NCBI RefSeq assembly: GCF_025060895.1
Contig: NZ_JANZKV010000250.1
Coordinates: 1-52,827, forward strand
Length of the DNA stretch: 52,827 nt
Direction of reading: 5' to 3'
DNA from: Stieleria sedimenti
GTDB taxonomy: Bacteria; Planctomycetota; Planctomycetia; Pirellulales; Pirellulaceae
The notes under the pieces are model-generated. The model did not search any database. It was not told the DNA's origin and worked only from the letters and a program-made list of their open reading frames with translations. Position 1 is the first letter of the stretch; each line of letters starts with the position of its first letter. A program made the translations under genes and the position numbers. Of this stretch, positions 1 through 8,219 are shown one piece after another.

Positions 1-79
1 CCCATCGTTTTGCCCCCCCTACGTTCGGTCCCCATTTTTCTGCCCCACATTTTTCTGTCACTTCGCCCCCCAACCCGTC
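1..79. repeat. Intergenic repeat fragment, family E (ATTTTTCTGCC type)
   Basis: Pyrimidine-rich sequence with two close copies of an ATTTTTCTG(C/T)C motif. The same motif, in both orientations, forms the ends of the element at 43325-43478, so this is probably part of the same dispersed family cut by the window edge. No gene is seen between here and the start codon at 205. Confidence 0.4.
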
Positions 80-204
80 TGAAACTGGTCAAACCTTGCC
101 GATCGTGACGATTGGCTTCGACGGGACAAATTCCTGACGGGCATCCGTCGATAAATCCACGACGCTTCCATCCGCTTGCCCTCTCAACAGTCACGGGATC
201 GTCC

Positions 205-1377
205 ATGCCATTCCTCCGCGGTAGCCTCGCGTTTCAAAGATTCAGTGTCACCGGTTTTGAAGCGGAACGCTTCGGCGACGAACACATCGAGATCCTCTCC
301 AAGCACGCTGCCGGCAGATTCCAAACCGCCTCAGAAGAAAACGTATCGGTAGGCTTTTTGGGCGGCGAGCACTTGTTCGACCAAGACTTCGATCACAGCA
401 AAAACTTGATCAACGAAGCCATCCACTTTTCCGCCCGATTTGACACCAACCAGATCCCCTCTGCCTACCGAGCCGCCTGGCTACAAATGGAACTGGCGGG
501 AATCGCCAAGGACAGCGAAACGGGCGTGATCACCAAGGCCCAACGCAAAGAGGCCAAAGAGGCGGTGGAACAACGCTGTGAAACTGAAGCGGCGACCGGC
601 AAGTATCGCAAGATGCAGTCCTTTCCGATGCTCTGGGATTACTCCAACGAATTGCTGTACTTCGGCGGTTCGGTGGGCACGGCCGGCCGACACTGCTTGG
701 ATCTGGTCGAGCGTGCCTTCGGCGTGGAACTGCGACACTGGAGTGCGGGATCACTGGCCGAACAATGGGGAATCGACAACGAGCTCTACGGCGAAGTCGA
801 CGATCTGCAGCCGGTGAGTTTCGTCAGCGGCCAAACGATGGGCAGCCACAAATGGTCCAACGAGCATTCTCAGTCGCCGGACTTCCTGGGCAATGAGTTC
901 TTGATGTGGCTTTGGTGGACACTGGAAAATCAATCCGACACGATCACCCTGGCCGACGAATCGAAAGTCACCGTGATGCTGGCCAAGACACTCAGCCTGG
1001 AATGCCCGCTGGGCGAATCGGGCAAAGAGAGTATCTCGGCGGAGAGTCCGGTCAAGCTGCCCGAAGCGATGCAGGCGATCCGCAGCGGCAAGTTGCCTCG
1101 CAAAGCCGGCATGACGATCATTCGCGACGATCGCCAATTCGACCTCACGCTACAAGCAGAATCGTTCGGAATCAGCGGTGCGAAAATCCATCTCGAAGAG
1201 GACGAAGAGTTTGACGACGATGACCGCATCGATGCGATCCGTCAATTGAGCGAAACGATGGACTTGATGTTCGAAACCTTCCTGGGACGCCGCACGGGCA
1301 AGGACTGGAAAAAGGAGCTCAAAGCGATCTCCGGCTGGTTGGGTGAACCGAAACAGAGCCAGCGAAAGGCGGCGTGA
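205..1377 (+). CDS. RdgC-like protein
   Basis: A 390-residue cytoplasmic protein with no signal peptide. The body resembles the RdgC family (recombination-associated, DNA-binding): an N-terminal 'FLRGSLAFQRFSV' strand, a charged helix rich in K/E near residues 140-165, an 'MLWDYSNELLYFGG' strand, and a C-terminal block starting 'GNEFLMWLWW' as in the longer RdgC homologues. It is longer than E. coli RdgC (about 300 residues). The frame is open upstream to a TTG at 112, but the ATG at 205 is preferred because family similarity begins there. The acidic stretch (EEDEEFDDDD) near residues 335-345 is typical of a surface tail. It stands alone, with no obvious operon. The family assignment is by recalled similarity, so moderately sure. 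Confidence 0.6.
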   Translation: MPFLRGSLAFQRFSVTGFEAERFGDEHIEILSKHAAGRFQTASEENVSVGFLGGEHLFDQDFDHSKNLINEAIHFSARFDTNQIPSAYRAAWLQMELAGIAKDSETGVITKAQRKEAKEAVEQRCETEAATGKYRKMQSFPMLWDYSNELLYFGGSVGTAGRHCLDLVERAFGVELRHWSAGSLAEQWGIDNELYGEVDDLQPVSFVSGQTMGSHKWSNEHSQSPDFLGNEFLMWLWWTLENQSDTITLADESKVTVMLAKTLSLECPLGESGKESISAESPVKLPEAMQAIRSGKLPRKAGMTIIRDDRQFDLTLQAESFGISGAKIHLEEDEEFDDDDRIDAIRQLSETMDLMFETFLGRRTGKDWKKELKAISGWLGEPKQSQRKAA

Positions 1378-1559
1378 TGTTCCGCTGGCATTTCCGTCCC
1401 ATCCGTCCCGACCGGAGGTTTGCTCACGCACAGAAACGGCGAGCCGTTATTCCGGACTGGCCAACACTTGATGGCGCCGGCGACAGTTTCGTGACGTAGG
1501 GTATCTGCGTTCACGCTTCAACGATTGTCCGCTTGCTGCCCGAATCACGGCCCCTCCCG

Positions 1560-1715
1560 ATGGAAACATTCATTCAAGAAAACCAGCTGTTTGTCGGCCT
1601 GGTGCTGGTTTTGGTCGTCGGTGCGTTCTTCGCCTTTCATCTGCTTGGCGGCACCAGCGGCTGGTCCGACGGCGGCAACGACGGCTGGGACAGCGATTAC
1701 GGAGACGGGGACTAG
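1560..1715 (+). CDS. Small single-pass membrane protein
   Basis: A 51-residue protein: short polar N-terminus (METFIQENQ), one hydrophobic helix of about 20 residues (LFVGLVLVLVVGAFFAFHLL), then a tail rich in Gly and Asp (DGGNDGWDSDYGDGD). Small membrane proteins with such acidic Gly/Asp tails occur in planctomycetes, but no function is known to me. The ATG at 1560 is chosen because it directly precedes the membrane helix; the frame is open slightly upstream. It converges on the PhzF gene, and a single CTAG (1712-1715) supplies both TAG stops. Confidence 0.55.
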   Translation: METFIQENQLFVGLVLVLVVGAFFAFHLLGGTSGWSDGGNDGWDSDYGDGD

Positions 1716-2554
1716 TGCTTTGTCTCGCCGACGGAATTGATCAAGAACCTCGCTTCCATCACGGTCACCGCTTGCCCAGACAGTTGCACCCGGTCACCGA
1801 CGACCCGGGTGTGCACGACACCGCCACGTGGTGACGCCTGGTATCCGGTCAGCGATGATCGGCCCAGACGCTGGGACCAATACGGCGCCAGGCAGCAATG
1901 GGCCGACCCCGTCACCGGGTCTTCGTTGATCCCGCATCGCGGCGCAAAAAAGCGGGACACGAAGTCGACTCCCGCCGCGGAGGATGCGGCCGTGATGATG
2001 ACGCCGCGGGTCTCGATCTCTGCAAGCCTGCCGAAATCCGGCGACACGCTGCGCAGCATCTGCTCGGATTCGACGACGGCGAACAAGTCTTCGTTGGATC
2101 TCGCGACGTGATTGACGTCAACTCCCAACGCGTCTTGAAGATCGGCAGTCCTCGCCGGATCAACCGCGCTGGACGGTGGCGTTGCCGGGAAATCCATCGT
2201 GATCGACGGCCCCTCGCACTGGCAACTCAGACAGCCACTTCTGGTTTGAAACCGAATCGGTCGCGAGGGATCCACACGCCTCTGTTTGATCAACGTGTGT
2301 GCCGCTCCGAGCGTCGCATGGCCACACAAATCCACCTCGACCGCCGGCGTGAACCAGCGCAAGTGGAATTCATTGGGCCGACCGGTGGGCAGGACAAACG
2401 CTGTTTCGGATAGATTCATTTCCGCCGCAACGTTCTGCATCCACTGCGTCTCACCAGGAGCGTCCAGCAGACATATTGCCGCCGGATTCCCCGAGAATGG
2501 ACGATCGGCGAAAGCGTCGACTTGCCAAATGGGAATTTCATTGAGGGTGCTCAT
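1712..2554 (-). CDS. PhzF family isomerase/epimerase
   Basis: A 280-residue protein of the PhzF/YddE family, cytoplasmic two-lobed enzymes with a diaminopimelate-epimerase-like fold. Diagnostic blocks are visible: 'QVDAFADRPFSGNPAAICLL' near residues 11-30, the 'AAEMNLSETAFV' block with the conserved acid at Glu50, the 'FTPAVEVDLCGHATLGAAH' block near residue 70, and 'EDPVTGSAHCCLAPYW' in the second lobe. Length fits the family (270-300). The natural substrate of most family members is unknown, so no specific reaction is assigned. The start is ATG. It is a single minus-strand gene between plus-strand neighbours. Confidence 0.88.
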   Translation of the reverse strand: MSTLNEIPIWQVDAFADRPFSGNPAAICLLDAPGETQWMQNVAAEMNLSETAFVLPTGRPNEFHLRWFTPAVEVDLCGHATLGAAHTLIKQRRVDPSRPIRFQTRSGCLSCQCEGPSITMDFPATPPSSAVDPARTADLQDALGVDVNHVARSNEDLFAVVESEQMLRSVSPDFGRLAEIETRGVIITAASSAAGVDFVSRFFAPRCGINEDPVTGSAHCCLAPYWSQRLGRSSLTGYQASPRGGVVHTRVVGDRVQLSGQAVTVMEARFLINSVGETKH

Positions 2555-2790
2555 GAATCGATCCGTCCCGCCGGGGACTGTGAAGGGTCAGGAGATGGTG
2601 GCGGGCATTGCTGTAAATTATCGGACGGTTACGCCAAGATGGGGCGTCCGAAATCGAATCACGAAATCTCGCGACCAGCGCAGACGGTGCCTCTGCCGCA
2701 ACGGAGAGACGCATCCGGTGGCATGTGGGTGATCAAGATTTTCCGCGTCCATTTATTTTTCAGAAAGTTTTTGCCAGAGGTTTGAGAGCG

Positions 2791-3804
2791 ATGTCACTCA
2801 TCAAGACACTGCGACAGGTTGGGCCGCAGACGCGCCCCTTCATTGCGACCGGCCTGATGGTGGTCGTCCCTCTGGCCTGCTTGGCATTGCCATCTTACCT
2901 GTTGGCGCAGACGCCACCGGGCATCAAGCAGATTGATTTTGAACCTCTTGATCCGAAACGAGATCGCAAGGTACCCGTGCGTGTGTATCTGCCCGAACAG
3001 GCAACGGCCCAACCCGTCGTCTTGTTCTCTCACGGGCTTGGCGGTTCTCGTGAGGGCAATCCGTACCTGGGGCAGCATTGGGCGGGCGCGGGGTTCGTCG
3101 CGGTGTTCATCCAACACGCCGGCAGCGATCGCGACGTGATGAAGAATGTGCCGCTCCGCGATCGATTCAAGACGCTCAAAAATGCCGCCAGTTACAAAAG
3201 TGCGCGCGACCGATTGGACGACGTGTCCTTCGTGATCGATCAACTGGAACAATGGAATCAAACCCAAGACCACCCGCTGTTCGGCGAGCTTGACCTGGAA
3301 CACATTGGTATGAGCGGCCACAGCTTCGGTGCCGTCACGACGCTGGGCGTTGCCGGCCAACAGTCATTCTTCGGACGGAAAGTCGAGGAACCACGCCTCG
3401 ACGCGTTCTTGGCGATGAGTCCCCAACCGGGAAAAGGGCCGCCGCCGGAAAAAGCGTTCGCCCAATTGGATCGTCCCCTGCTGTGTATGACGGGAACCCG
3501 AGACGATAGCCCGATTGACCCCACGGTTACACCGGAGTCACGTCAGCTGGTTTACAAAGCCTTGCCCGCGGCAGACAAGTATCATCTGGTCTTCCAAGAC
3601 GGGAACCACTACACGTTCTCCGACGCCCGCGGCCTGCGTCGTCGCGATCGCAATCCGAAACATCACCCAGCGATTCAAAAGATCAGTGTCAAGTTTTGGC
3701 AGGCTTATCTGTTGGACGATGCAGATGCCAAAAGCTGGCTTCAATCCGATGCCGCCCATACCGACGGCACGCTCGACCCGGCAGATATGTGGCAATGGAA
3801 GTAA
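2791..3804 (+). CDS. Secreted alpha/beta hydrolase
   Basis: A 337-residue alpha/beta hydrolase with an N-terminal hydrophobic segment (about residues 15-37, ending near 'LLAQ'), so exported or membrane-anchored. The sequence shows 'VVLFSHGLGGSRE' (oxyanion-hole region), the nucleophile elbow 'GMSGHSFGAVTT' with Ser178, a 'TGTRDDSPID' acid region, and a histidine in 'FQDGNHYTFSD'. It resembles the acetylhydrolase/chlorophyllase-like group. The ATG at 2791 is preferred over the upstream open frame because an AGAGG lies about 10 bases before it and the signal sequence starts there. Substrate unknown. Confidence 0.8.
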   Translation: MSLIKTLRQVGPQTRPFIATGLMVVVPLACLALPSYLLAQTPPGIKQIDFEPLDPKRDRKVPVRVYLPEQATAQPVVLFSHGLGGSREGNPYLGQHWAGAGFVAVFIQHAGSDRDVMKNVPLRDRFKTLKNAASYKSARDRLDDVSFVIDQLEQWNQTQDHPLFGELDLEHIGMSGHSFGAVTTLGVAGQQSFFGRKVEEPRLDAFLAMSPQPGKGPPPEKAFAQLDRPLLCMTGTRDDSPIDPTVTPESRQLVYKALPAADKYHLVFQDGNHYTFSDARGLRRRDRNPKHHPAIQKISVKFWQAYLLDDADAKSWLQSDAAHTDGTLDPADMWQWK

Positions 3805-3848
3805 GCAATGACATGCTGAAAGCCTCTCCCACTGACCTTTGCTCCACC

Positions 3849-4280
3849 TCACGCCCTGGCAAAGTGGTCTCGCAACGCTTCCAGTAAGGCTGCATAGATG
3901 GGGTTGCAGAAATCCGCGACCAATTGTGGATCGTCCGCCGTGTACTCGGACATCCATTGGGCAAACGTGGTGTTGTCGGACGTGACGGGCAACAATTGGA
4001 TTCGGCCACGGTAGTCGGACAGCGACGACTGCGACACCGGTTCGGGACCATCGTCGATCGAATACAGTATGCTGTAGTTGACATCGTCCAAATCCAACAG
4101 CGTTTCTTCGAACGCGCCGTTGAGCACCCGTTTGGCTCCCACGCAATCGCCCGGCAGGCCGCCGACCGCTTTCACGCTGGTAATAAACGGACGCCCCCAG
4201 TCCAAACGGTGGAAATTGCGGATCTCGTTCCAAACGTCATCGATCGCCGCGGGAACAATCACCGAGTTGTAGCAGGACAT
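3849..4280 (-). CDS. SRPBCC family (START-like) protein
   Basis: A 143-residue protein with the usual layout of a polyketide cyclase/dehydrase-like SRPBCC domain: 'VIVPAAIDDVWNEIRNFHRLDWG' at the N-terminus, central beta strands including 'CVGAKRVLNGAFEETLLDLDD' and 'YSILYSIDDGPEPVS', and the C-terminal helix 'FCNPIYAALLEALRDHF'. These fold into a single hydrophobic ligand-binding cavity. The start is the ATG at 4280, where the domain begins; the longer open frame is not needed. Ligand unknown. It is convergent with the hydrolase gene. Confidence 0.75.
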   Translation of the reverse strand: MSCYNSVIVPAAIDDVWNEIRNFHRLDWGRPFITSVKAVGGLPGDCVGAKRVLNGAFEETLLDLDDVNYSILYSIDDGPEPVSQSSLSDYRGRIQLLPVTSDNTTFAQWMSEYTADDPQLVADFCNPIYAALLEALRDHFARA

Positions 4281-4404
4281 CGTTGATCCCAATCTGATAA
4301 TGTGTTTCTCGTGTTCGCGACGCGAACGCCAACTCAATCATATAGAATGCGGGGCGTGTGATGTGCCTGTCACAGAACGAACTGGGTGAACCACGGTATT
4401 TCCA

Positions 4405-5706
4405 ATGCAATCCCTGACCCGTCGCAAACTGATCGTACGTGGATCTGCCGTCGGTTTGTCCGCACTGTCTTACGCCAATGTCGCGCAAGCCGCGTCGGAC
4501 AGGGGCCTACCCCGAATCGGCTTCATTGGATGTGGCGGCCGTTCGAAAAGTTTGTTGCAAGGCTTTGCCGGTGAGGCCACGGTGACATGGGCGTGCGACC
4601 CCGATCAGCAGCATGCTGCAGCCTTCCAAAAGTTGTCCGGTGCGAAACACGTCACCGATGACCTGCGACGGATTCTCGATGACCGCTCCATCGATGCGGT
4701 CGTCGTCGCCACCCCGGATCACTGGCACGCCCCGGCTTCGATCATGGCGTGCGATGCCGGCAAACACGTCTACGTCGAAAAACCTTGCAGCCATAACTTC
4801 CGCGAAGGACGGATGTTGGTCCACGCCGCACGTCGAAACAACGTTGTCGTTCAACACGGAACACAAAGCCGTACGAACCCGCTGGTCGTCCGTGCAATCA
4901 ACCTGCTCCGCGACGGGGTGATCGGTGAGGTGCTGGTTTGCAAGGCCTGGAACATCCAACGGCGACGAAACATCGGACACGCCAAACCCTCGGCACCGCC
5001 GGCCCATATCGATTACGACACCTGGGTCGGCCCCGCGGAGTTTCTGCCATTTCAATCCAATCGATTCCATTACGACTGGCACTGGTGGCACAACTTCGGA
5101 ACCGGTGACATCGGAAACGATGGCACGCACGAGATTGATATCGCACGATGGGGCTTGGGCGTCGAAGGGTTGCCGAGAAAGGCATCGGGGATCGGCGGCA
5201 AGTTTTACTTTGACGATGACCAGCAATTTCCCGACACCGCCACCTGTGTGTTCCAGTGGCCGGGCGATAGAAAGCCGCAATCCAACAAGCAATTGATCTT
5301 CGAAATGCGGATCTGGTCCAAGAACTTGCCGCACAACTGCGACACGGGGGTCGAGTTCTATGGAACCAAGGGAATGCTCTTCGTCAGCAAACGGGGCAAG
5401 CTCGCGATCTGGGATGACACCAATCAACCGATCGCGATTCCAACATCAAACGACGATCTGACACTGCCGAAGAATCATCAAATCGATTTCCTGCAGGCCA
5501 TCACCGAGAGCCGAAGACCGGCAGCCGACATCACGATCGGCCATGATTCCTGCAGCTTGGTTCATCTGGCCAACATCAGCGTCATGGTCGGACGATCGTT
5601 GAGCATCGATCCCAAAGAGCAAACGATCCACGGTGACCCTGAAGCCGACGCCATGCTTGGACGCACGTATCGGGGGGGAGGTCATTGGTCTGTCCCACAT
5701 GCCTAA
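4405..5706 (+). CDS. Gfo/Idh/MocA family oxidoreductase, Tat-exported
   Basis: A 433-residue NAD(P)-dependent oxidoreductase. The leader 'LTRRKLIVRGSAVGLSALS' carries a twin arginine, indicating Tat export of a folded, cofactor-bound enzyme. The Rossmann part follows: 'RIGFIGCGGRSKSLLQGF', then 'VVVATPDHWHAPASIMACDAGKHVYVEKPCSHN', with the family's catalytic-type Lys126 in the EKP motif. The C-terminal alpha/beta half includes 'DWHWWHNFGTGDIGNDGTHEIDIARWGL', typical of the planctomycete paralogues. It opens a plus-strand run with the PmoA-like protein and a sulfatase, consistent with sugar catabolism. Exact substrate unknown. Confidence 0.9.
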   Translation: MQSLTRRKLIVRGSAVGLSALSYANVAQAASDRGLPRIGFIGCGGRSKSLLQGFAGEATVTWACDPDQQHAAAFQKLSGAKHVTDDLRRILDDRSIDAVVVATPDHWHAPASIMACDAGKHVYVEKPCSHNFREGRMLVHAARRNNVVVQHGTQSRTNPLVVRAINLLRDGVIGEVLVCKAWNIQRRRNIGHAKPSAPPAHIDYDTWVGPAEFLPFQSNRFHYDWHWWHNFGTGDIGNDGTHEIDIARWGLGVEGLPRKASGIGGKFYFDDDQQFPDTATCVFQWPGDRKPQSNKQLIFEMRIWSKNLPHNCDTGVEFYGTKGMLFVSKRGKLAIWDDTNQPIAIPTSNDDLTLPKNHQIDFLQAITESRRPAADITIGHDSCSLVHLANISVMVGRSLSIDPKEQTIHGDPEADAMLGRTYRGGGHWSVPHA

Positions 5707-5866
5707 TCTTCGCACGCAGATTTGTGGTTTGTGATTTGCTGACTCCCACGTTTTCGATGAATTCGATCCGTCCTGCTTGGCAATCAGGGGCGATCACAAT
5801 CATCGGTCGATTCCGCCCCCCAATCGTCCGCTGGTACTCCGCGCCCGAACCTTCCGGAATAGCCCC

Positions 5867-6793
5867 ATGAATCCACGTATCGAGTTGACGTTCGCAGCAT
5901 GGCTTTGCTTCTCTGCAGCGGCCCCGGCACAGCGCCCGGAACTGACGTTCGATGAAGGCGACGGACGCGTCATCATTCAAACCGACGGCGAAGCGATGGC
6001 ACATTACGTCTATCGCGATGATTCCATCCCGCGACCCTACTTTGCCCACGTCAAAGCTCCCGGTGGGATTCAGGTCACGCGTCATCATCCACCCCAAGCC
6101 GGAGATCGCGAGGACCACGCCACGATGCACCCCGGGATTTGGTTGGCATTCGGCGATCTCGGCGGCGAGGATTTTTGGCGCAACAAGGCGTCGGTTCGAC
6201 ACGTGGACTTCATCCAGAACCCCGCCTCCGAACGCAACCAGGGTTCCTTCATCGAAAAGAAACAATACATCGGTTCTGACGGCAGAATCATTTGCGACGA
6301 AGAGTTCCGCTTTGCCGTACTCGCAAAACCCGACGCAACCCGATTTGTTTTTGAATCCATCTTCAGTGGCAGCAAGCCGTTCTCGTTCGGCGACCAGGAG
6401 GAAATGGGGCTGGGCGTTCGCGTCGCGACGCCGATCAGTGAAGTCGCCGGGGGAACATTGACAGACGCCGAGGACCGTTCGGGTGCGAACGCGATTTGGG
6501 GCAACCCCGCCGCCTGGTGTGATTACAGTGGTGTCATTGATGGCCAGCGTGTCGGGATCACGGTCATGAGTCATCCGACGAACGTTCGCCCGAGCTGGTG
6601 GCACGCCCGAGATTATGGGTTGATCGCCGCCAACCCCTTCGGCCGCGCGGCGATGAAACAAGGAACGGCCAGCCGGGTCGTGGTTCAGCCCGGTGAAACG
6701 CTTCGGCTGCGGTTCGCCGTGTACCTCCACTCCGGCACGGAGGACGACGCGATTGGCAAAGCTTATGAGAACTACGCTAAACTGGGGCAATGA
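5867..6793 (+). CDS. PmoA-like DUF6807 protein, exported
   Basis: A 308-residue protein with a short signal-like N-terminus (MNPRIELTFAAWLCFSAAAPAQ). The mature part matches DUF6807, often labelled 'PmoA family' in planctomycetes: 'YRDDSIPRPYFAHVKAPGG', 'HHPPQAGDREDHATMHPGIW', and a C-terminal 'PTNVRPSWWHARDYGLIAANPFG'. Despite the label there is no reason to infer methane oxidation; the family sits among sugar oxidoreductases and sulfatases and has no established reaction known to me. The frame is open upstream to 5777, but the signal peptide fixes the ATG at 5867. The stop overlaps the next start (ATGA), suggesting translational coupling to the sulfatase. Confidence 0.8.
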   Translation: MNPRIELTFAAWLCFSAAAPAQRPELTFDEGDGRVIIQTDGEAMAHYVYRDDSIPRPYFAHVKAPGGIQVTRHHPPQAGDREDHATMHPGIWLAFGDLGGEDFWRNKASVRHVDFIQNPASERNQGSFIEKKQYIGSDGRIICDEEFRFAVLAKPDATRFVFESIFSGSKPFSFGDQEEMGLGVRVATPISEVAGGTLTDAEDRSGANAIWGNPAAWCDYSGVIDGQRVGITVMSHPTNVRPSWWHARDYGLIAANPFGRAAMKQGTASRVVVQPGETLRLRFAVYLHSGTEDDAIGKAYENYAKLGQ

Positions 6794-8118
6794 TCACAAT
6801 GAAACACGTGCTAACGTCCGTCTTCGCCGTGGTGCTGCTCGCACCGTTGATGCTGCCCTCCAGCGCCGGGGCATCGAAACCAAACATCCTATTGATCATG
6901 GCGGACGACGTCGGCTGCGACGCGATCGGTTGCTATGGCGGCCAAAGCCATCCGACTCCGCACATCGATGCGCTGGCTCACGGCGGGATGCAATTCAGCC
7001 ACGCCTACTCGATGCCGGTCTGCCACCCCTCGCGGGTCTGCCTGATGACCGGACGTTACCCGTTTCGCTTCGGACCCGAAGGGATGAAGTGGGGTGACTT
7101 CCCCGAAACCGCCGAAGGGATCTCGATCGGTGACCGCATGAAACAGGCCGGCTACGCAACCGCCGTTGCCGGCAAGTGGCAGCTGTGCATGATGAAAAAC
7201 GATCCGCAACATCCCCGTCGTGTCGGTTTCGATTCCTGGTGTCTGTTCGGTTGGCACGAAGGCGGTCGCTATCACGATCCGCTGATCTATCAAAACGGGC
7301 AACTCCGGGAGGACACGCTCGGCAAATATGGACCCGATCTGTATGTCGAATTCCTGATCGATTTCATGCGGCAGAGCCGACAAGATGGCAAACCGTTTTT
7401 CGCGTACTATCCGATGGCGCTGTGTCACGATGTCACCGATGATTTAAAAGGTCGGCACGTCGCGCCGTACAAAGACGGCCGCTGGATGACGTACGCGGAA
7501 ATGATTTCATCGATGGATGACATGGTCGGGCGGTTGGTCGCGGCGCTGGAACAGATGGAACTTCGCGACGAAACGCTGATCCTGTTCACGACCGACAACG
7601 GGACCCCTGCGGCCAGTTATCTGTCGGTTGACGCCGACGGCAACATGGCCCGTCCCAAAGTGTTTTCGATTCGAAACGGCGAGGTGGTTCCCGGCGGCAA
7701 AGGGAAACACGACGACACGGGAACACGAGTTCCGCTGATCGCCAATTGGCCGGGTCGCGTCCGTGCCGGCACCCAGATGGAACAGATGGTCGACCTGACC
7801 GACTACCTGCCGACGGTCGCCGAAGTGGCGGGCTTAGCAGAGGAAGACGTCTTTCGCGACGGAATCAGCTTCGCGCCACTGCTGTTCGGAGACGCAAGGA
7901 AACGCCAGCGTGACTGGATTTACAGCGAACACCGCGGAAAACGCTCCATTCGGTCTCCGCGGTTTCGCCTCCACGACGACGGACGCTTCTTCGATCTCGC
8001 CACGGACCCCAAAGAACAGCAAGCACCTGCGATCGACGAACTGCCCCACGAAGCCAACCAAGAACACGCCCGACTGCAGCGTCGATTGAACGAACTGAAA
8101 ACACCTGCTGATCGTTAG
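6790..8118 (+). CDS. Sulfatase (type I, formylglycine-dependent)
   Basis: A 442-residue secreted sulfatase. Signal peptide at residues 1-29 (KHVLTSVFAVVLLAPLMLPSSAGA), then 'KPNILLIMADDVGCDAIGCYGG', which supplies metal-binding aspartates. The maturation motif is 'MPVCHPSRVCLMTGRYP' with Cys78 in C-x-P-S-R, which a formylglycine-generating enzyme would oxidise. 'FTTDNGTPAASY' and 'PGGKGKHDDTGTRVPLIANWPG' are further active-site blocks. It desulfates an extracellular substrate, likely an algal-type polysaccharide or its oligosaccharides (inferred from context). It overlaps the PmoA-like gene by 4 bp. Confidence 0.92.
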   Translation: MITMKHVLTSVFAVVLLAPLMLPSSAGASKPNILLIMADDVGCDAIGCYGGQSHPTPHIDALAHGGMQFSHAYSMPVCHPSRVCLMTGRYPFRFGPEGMKWGDFPETAEGISIGDRMKQAGYATAVAGKWQLCMMKNDPQHPRRVGFDSWCLFGWHEGGRYHDPLIYQNGQLREDTLGKYGPDLYVEFLIDFMRQSRQDGKPFFAYYPMALCHDVTDDLKGRHVAPYKDGRWMTYAEMISSMDDMVGRLVAALEQMELRDETLILFTTDNGTPAASYLSVDADGNMARPKVFSIRNGEVVPGGKGKHDDTGTRVPLIANWPGRVRAGTQMEQMVDLTDYLPTVAEVAGLAEEDVFRDGISFAPLLFGDARKRQRDWIYSEHRGKRSIRSPRFRLHDDGRFFDLATDPKEQQAPAIDELPHEANQEHARLQRRLNELKTPADR

Positions 8119-8120
8119 GC

Positions 8121-8176
8121 GTTTCAAGTTTCAAGTTTCAAGTTTCAAGTTTCAAGTTTCAGATTTCAGATTTCAG
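8121..8176. repeat. Heptanucleotide tandem repeat (GTTTCAA)
   Basis: Eight consecutive 7-bp units: five GTTTCAA, then GTTTCAG and two ATTTCAG variants. It lies immediately after the sulfatase stop codon and 43 bp before the next start. A low-complexity tract of this type can vary by slippage. Confidence 0.85.
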
Positions 8177-8219
8177 ATCCTGCCCCCCTTCCCACGCCCC
8201 TCCCTCCCCCCAACCCGCC

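Noticed and set aside
112-204. Longer start for the RdgC-like protein
   Set aside because: The upstream start is TTG, and the added 31 residues look unlike the family; ATG at 205 begins the conserved strand.
5582-6790. Minus-strand frame of 402 codons over the PmoA-like gene
   Set aside because: No domain recognised, and it overlaps two well-supported plus-strand genes almost completely.
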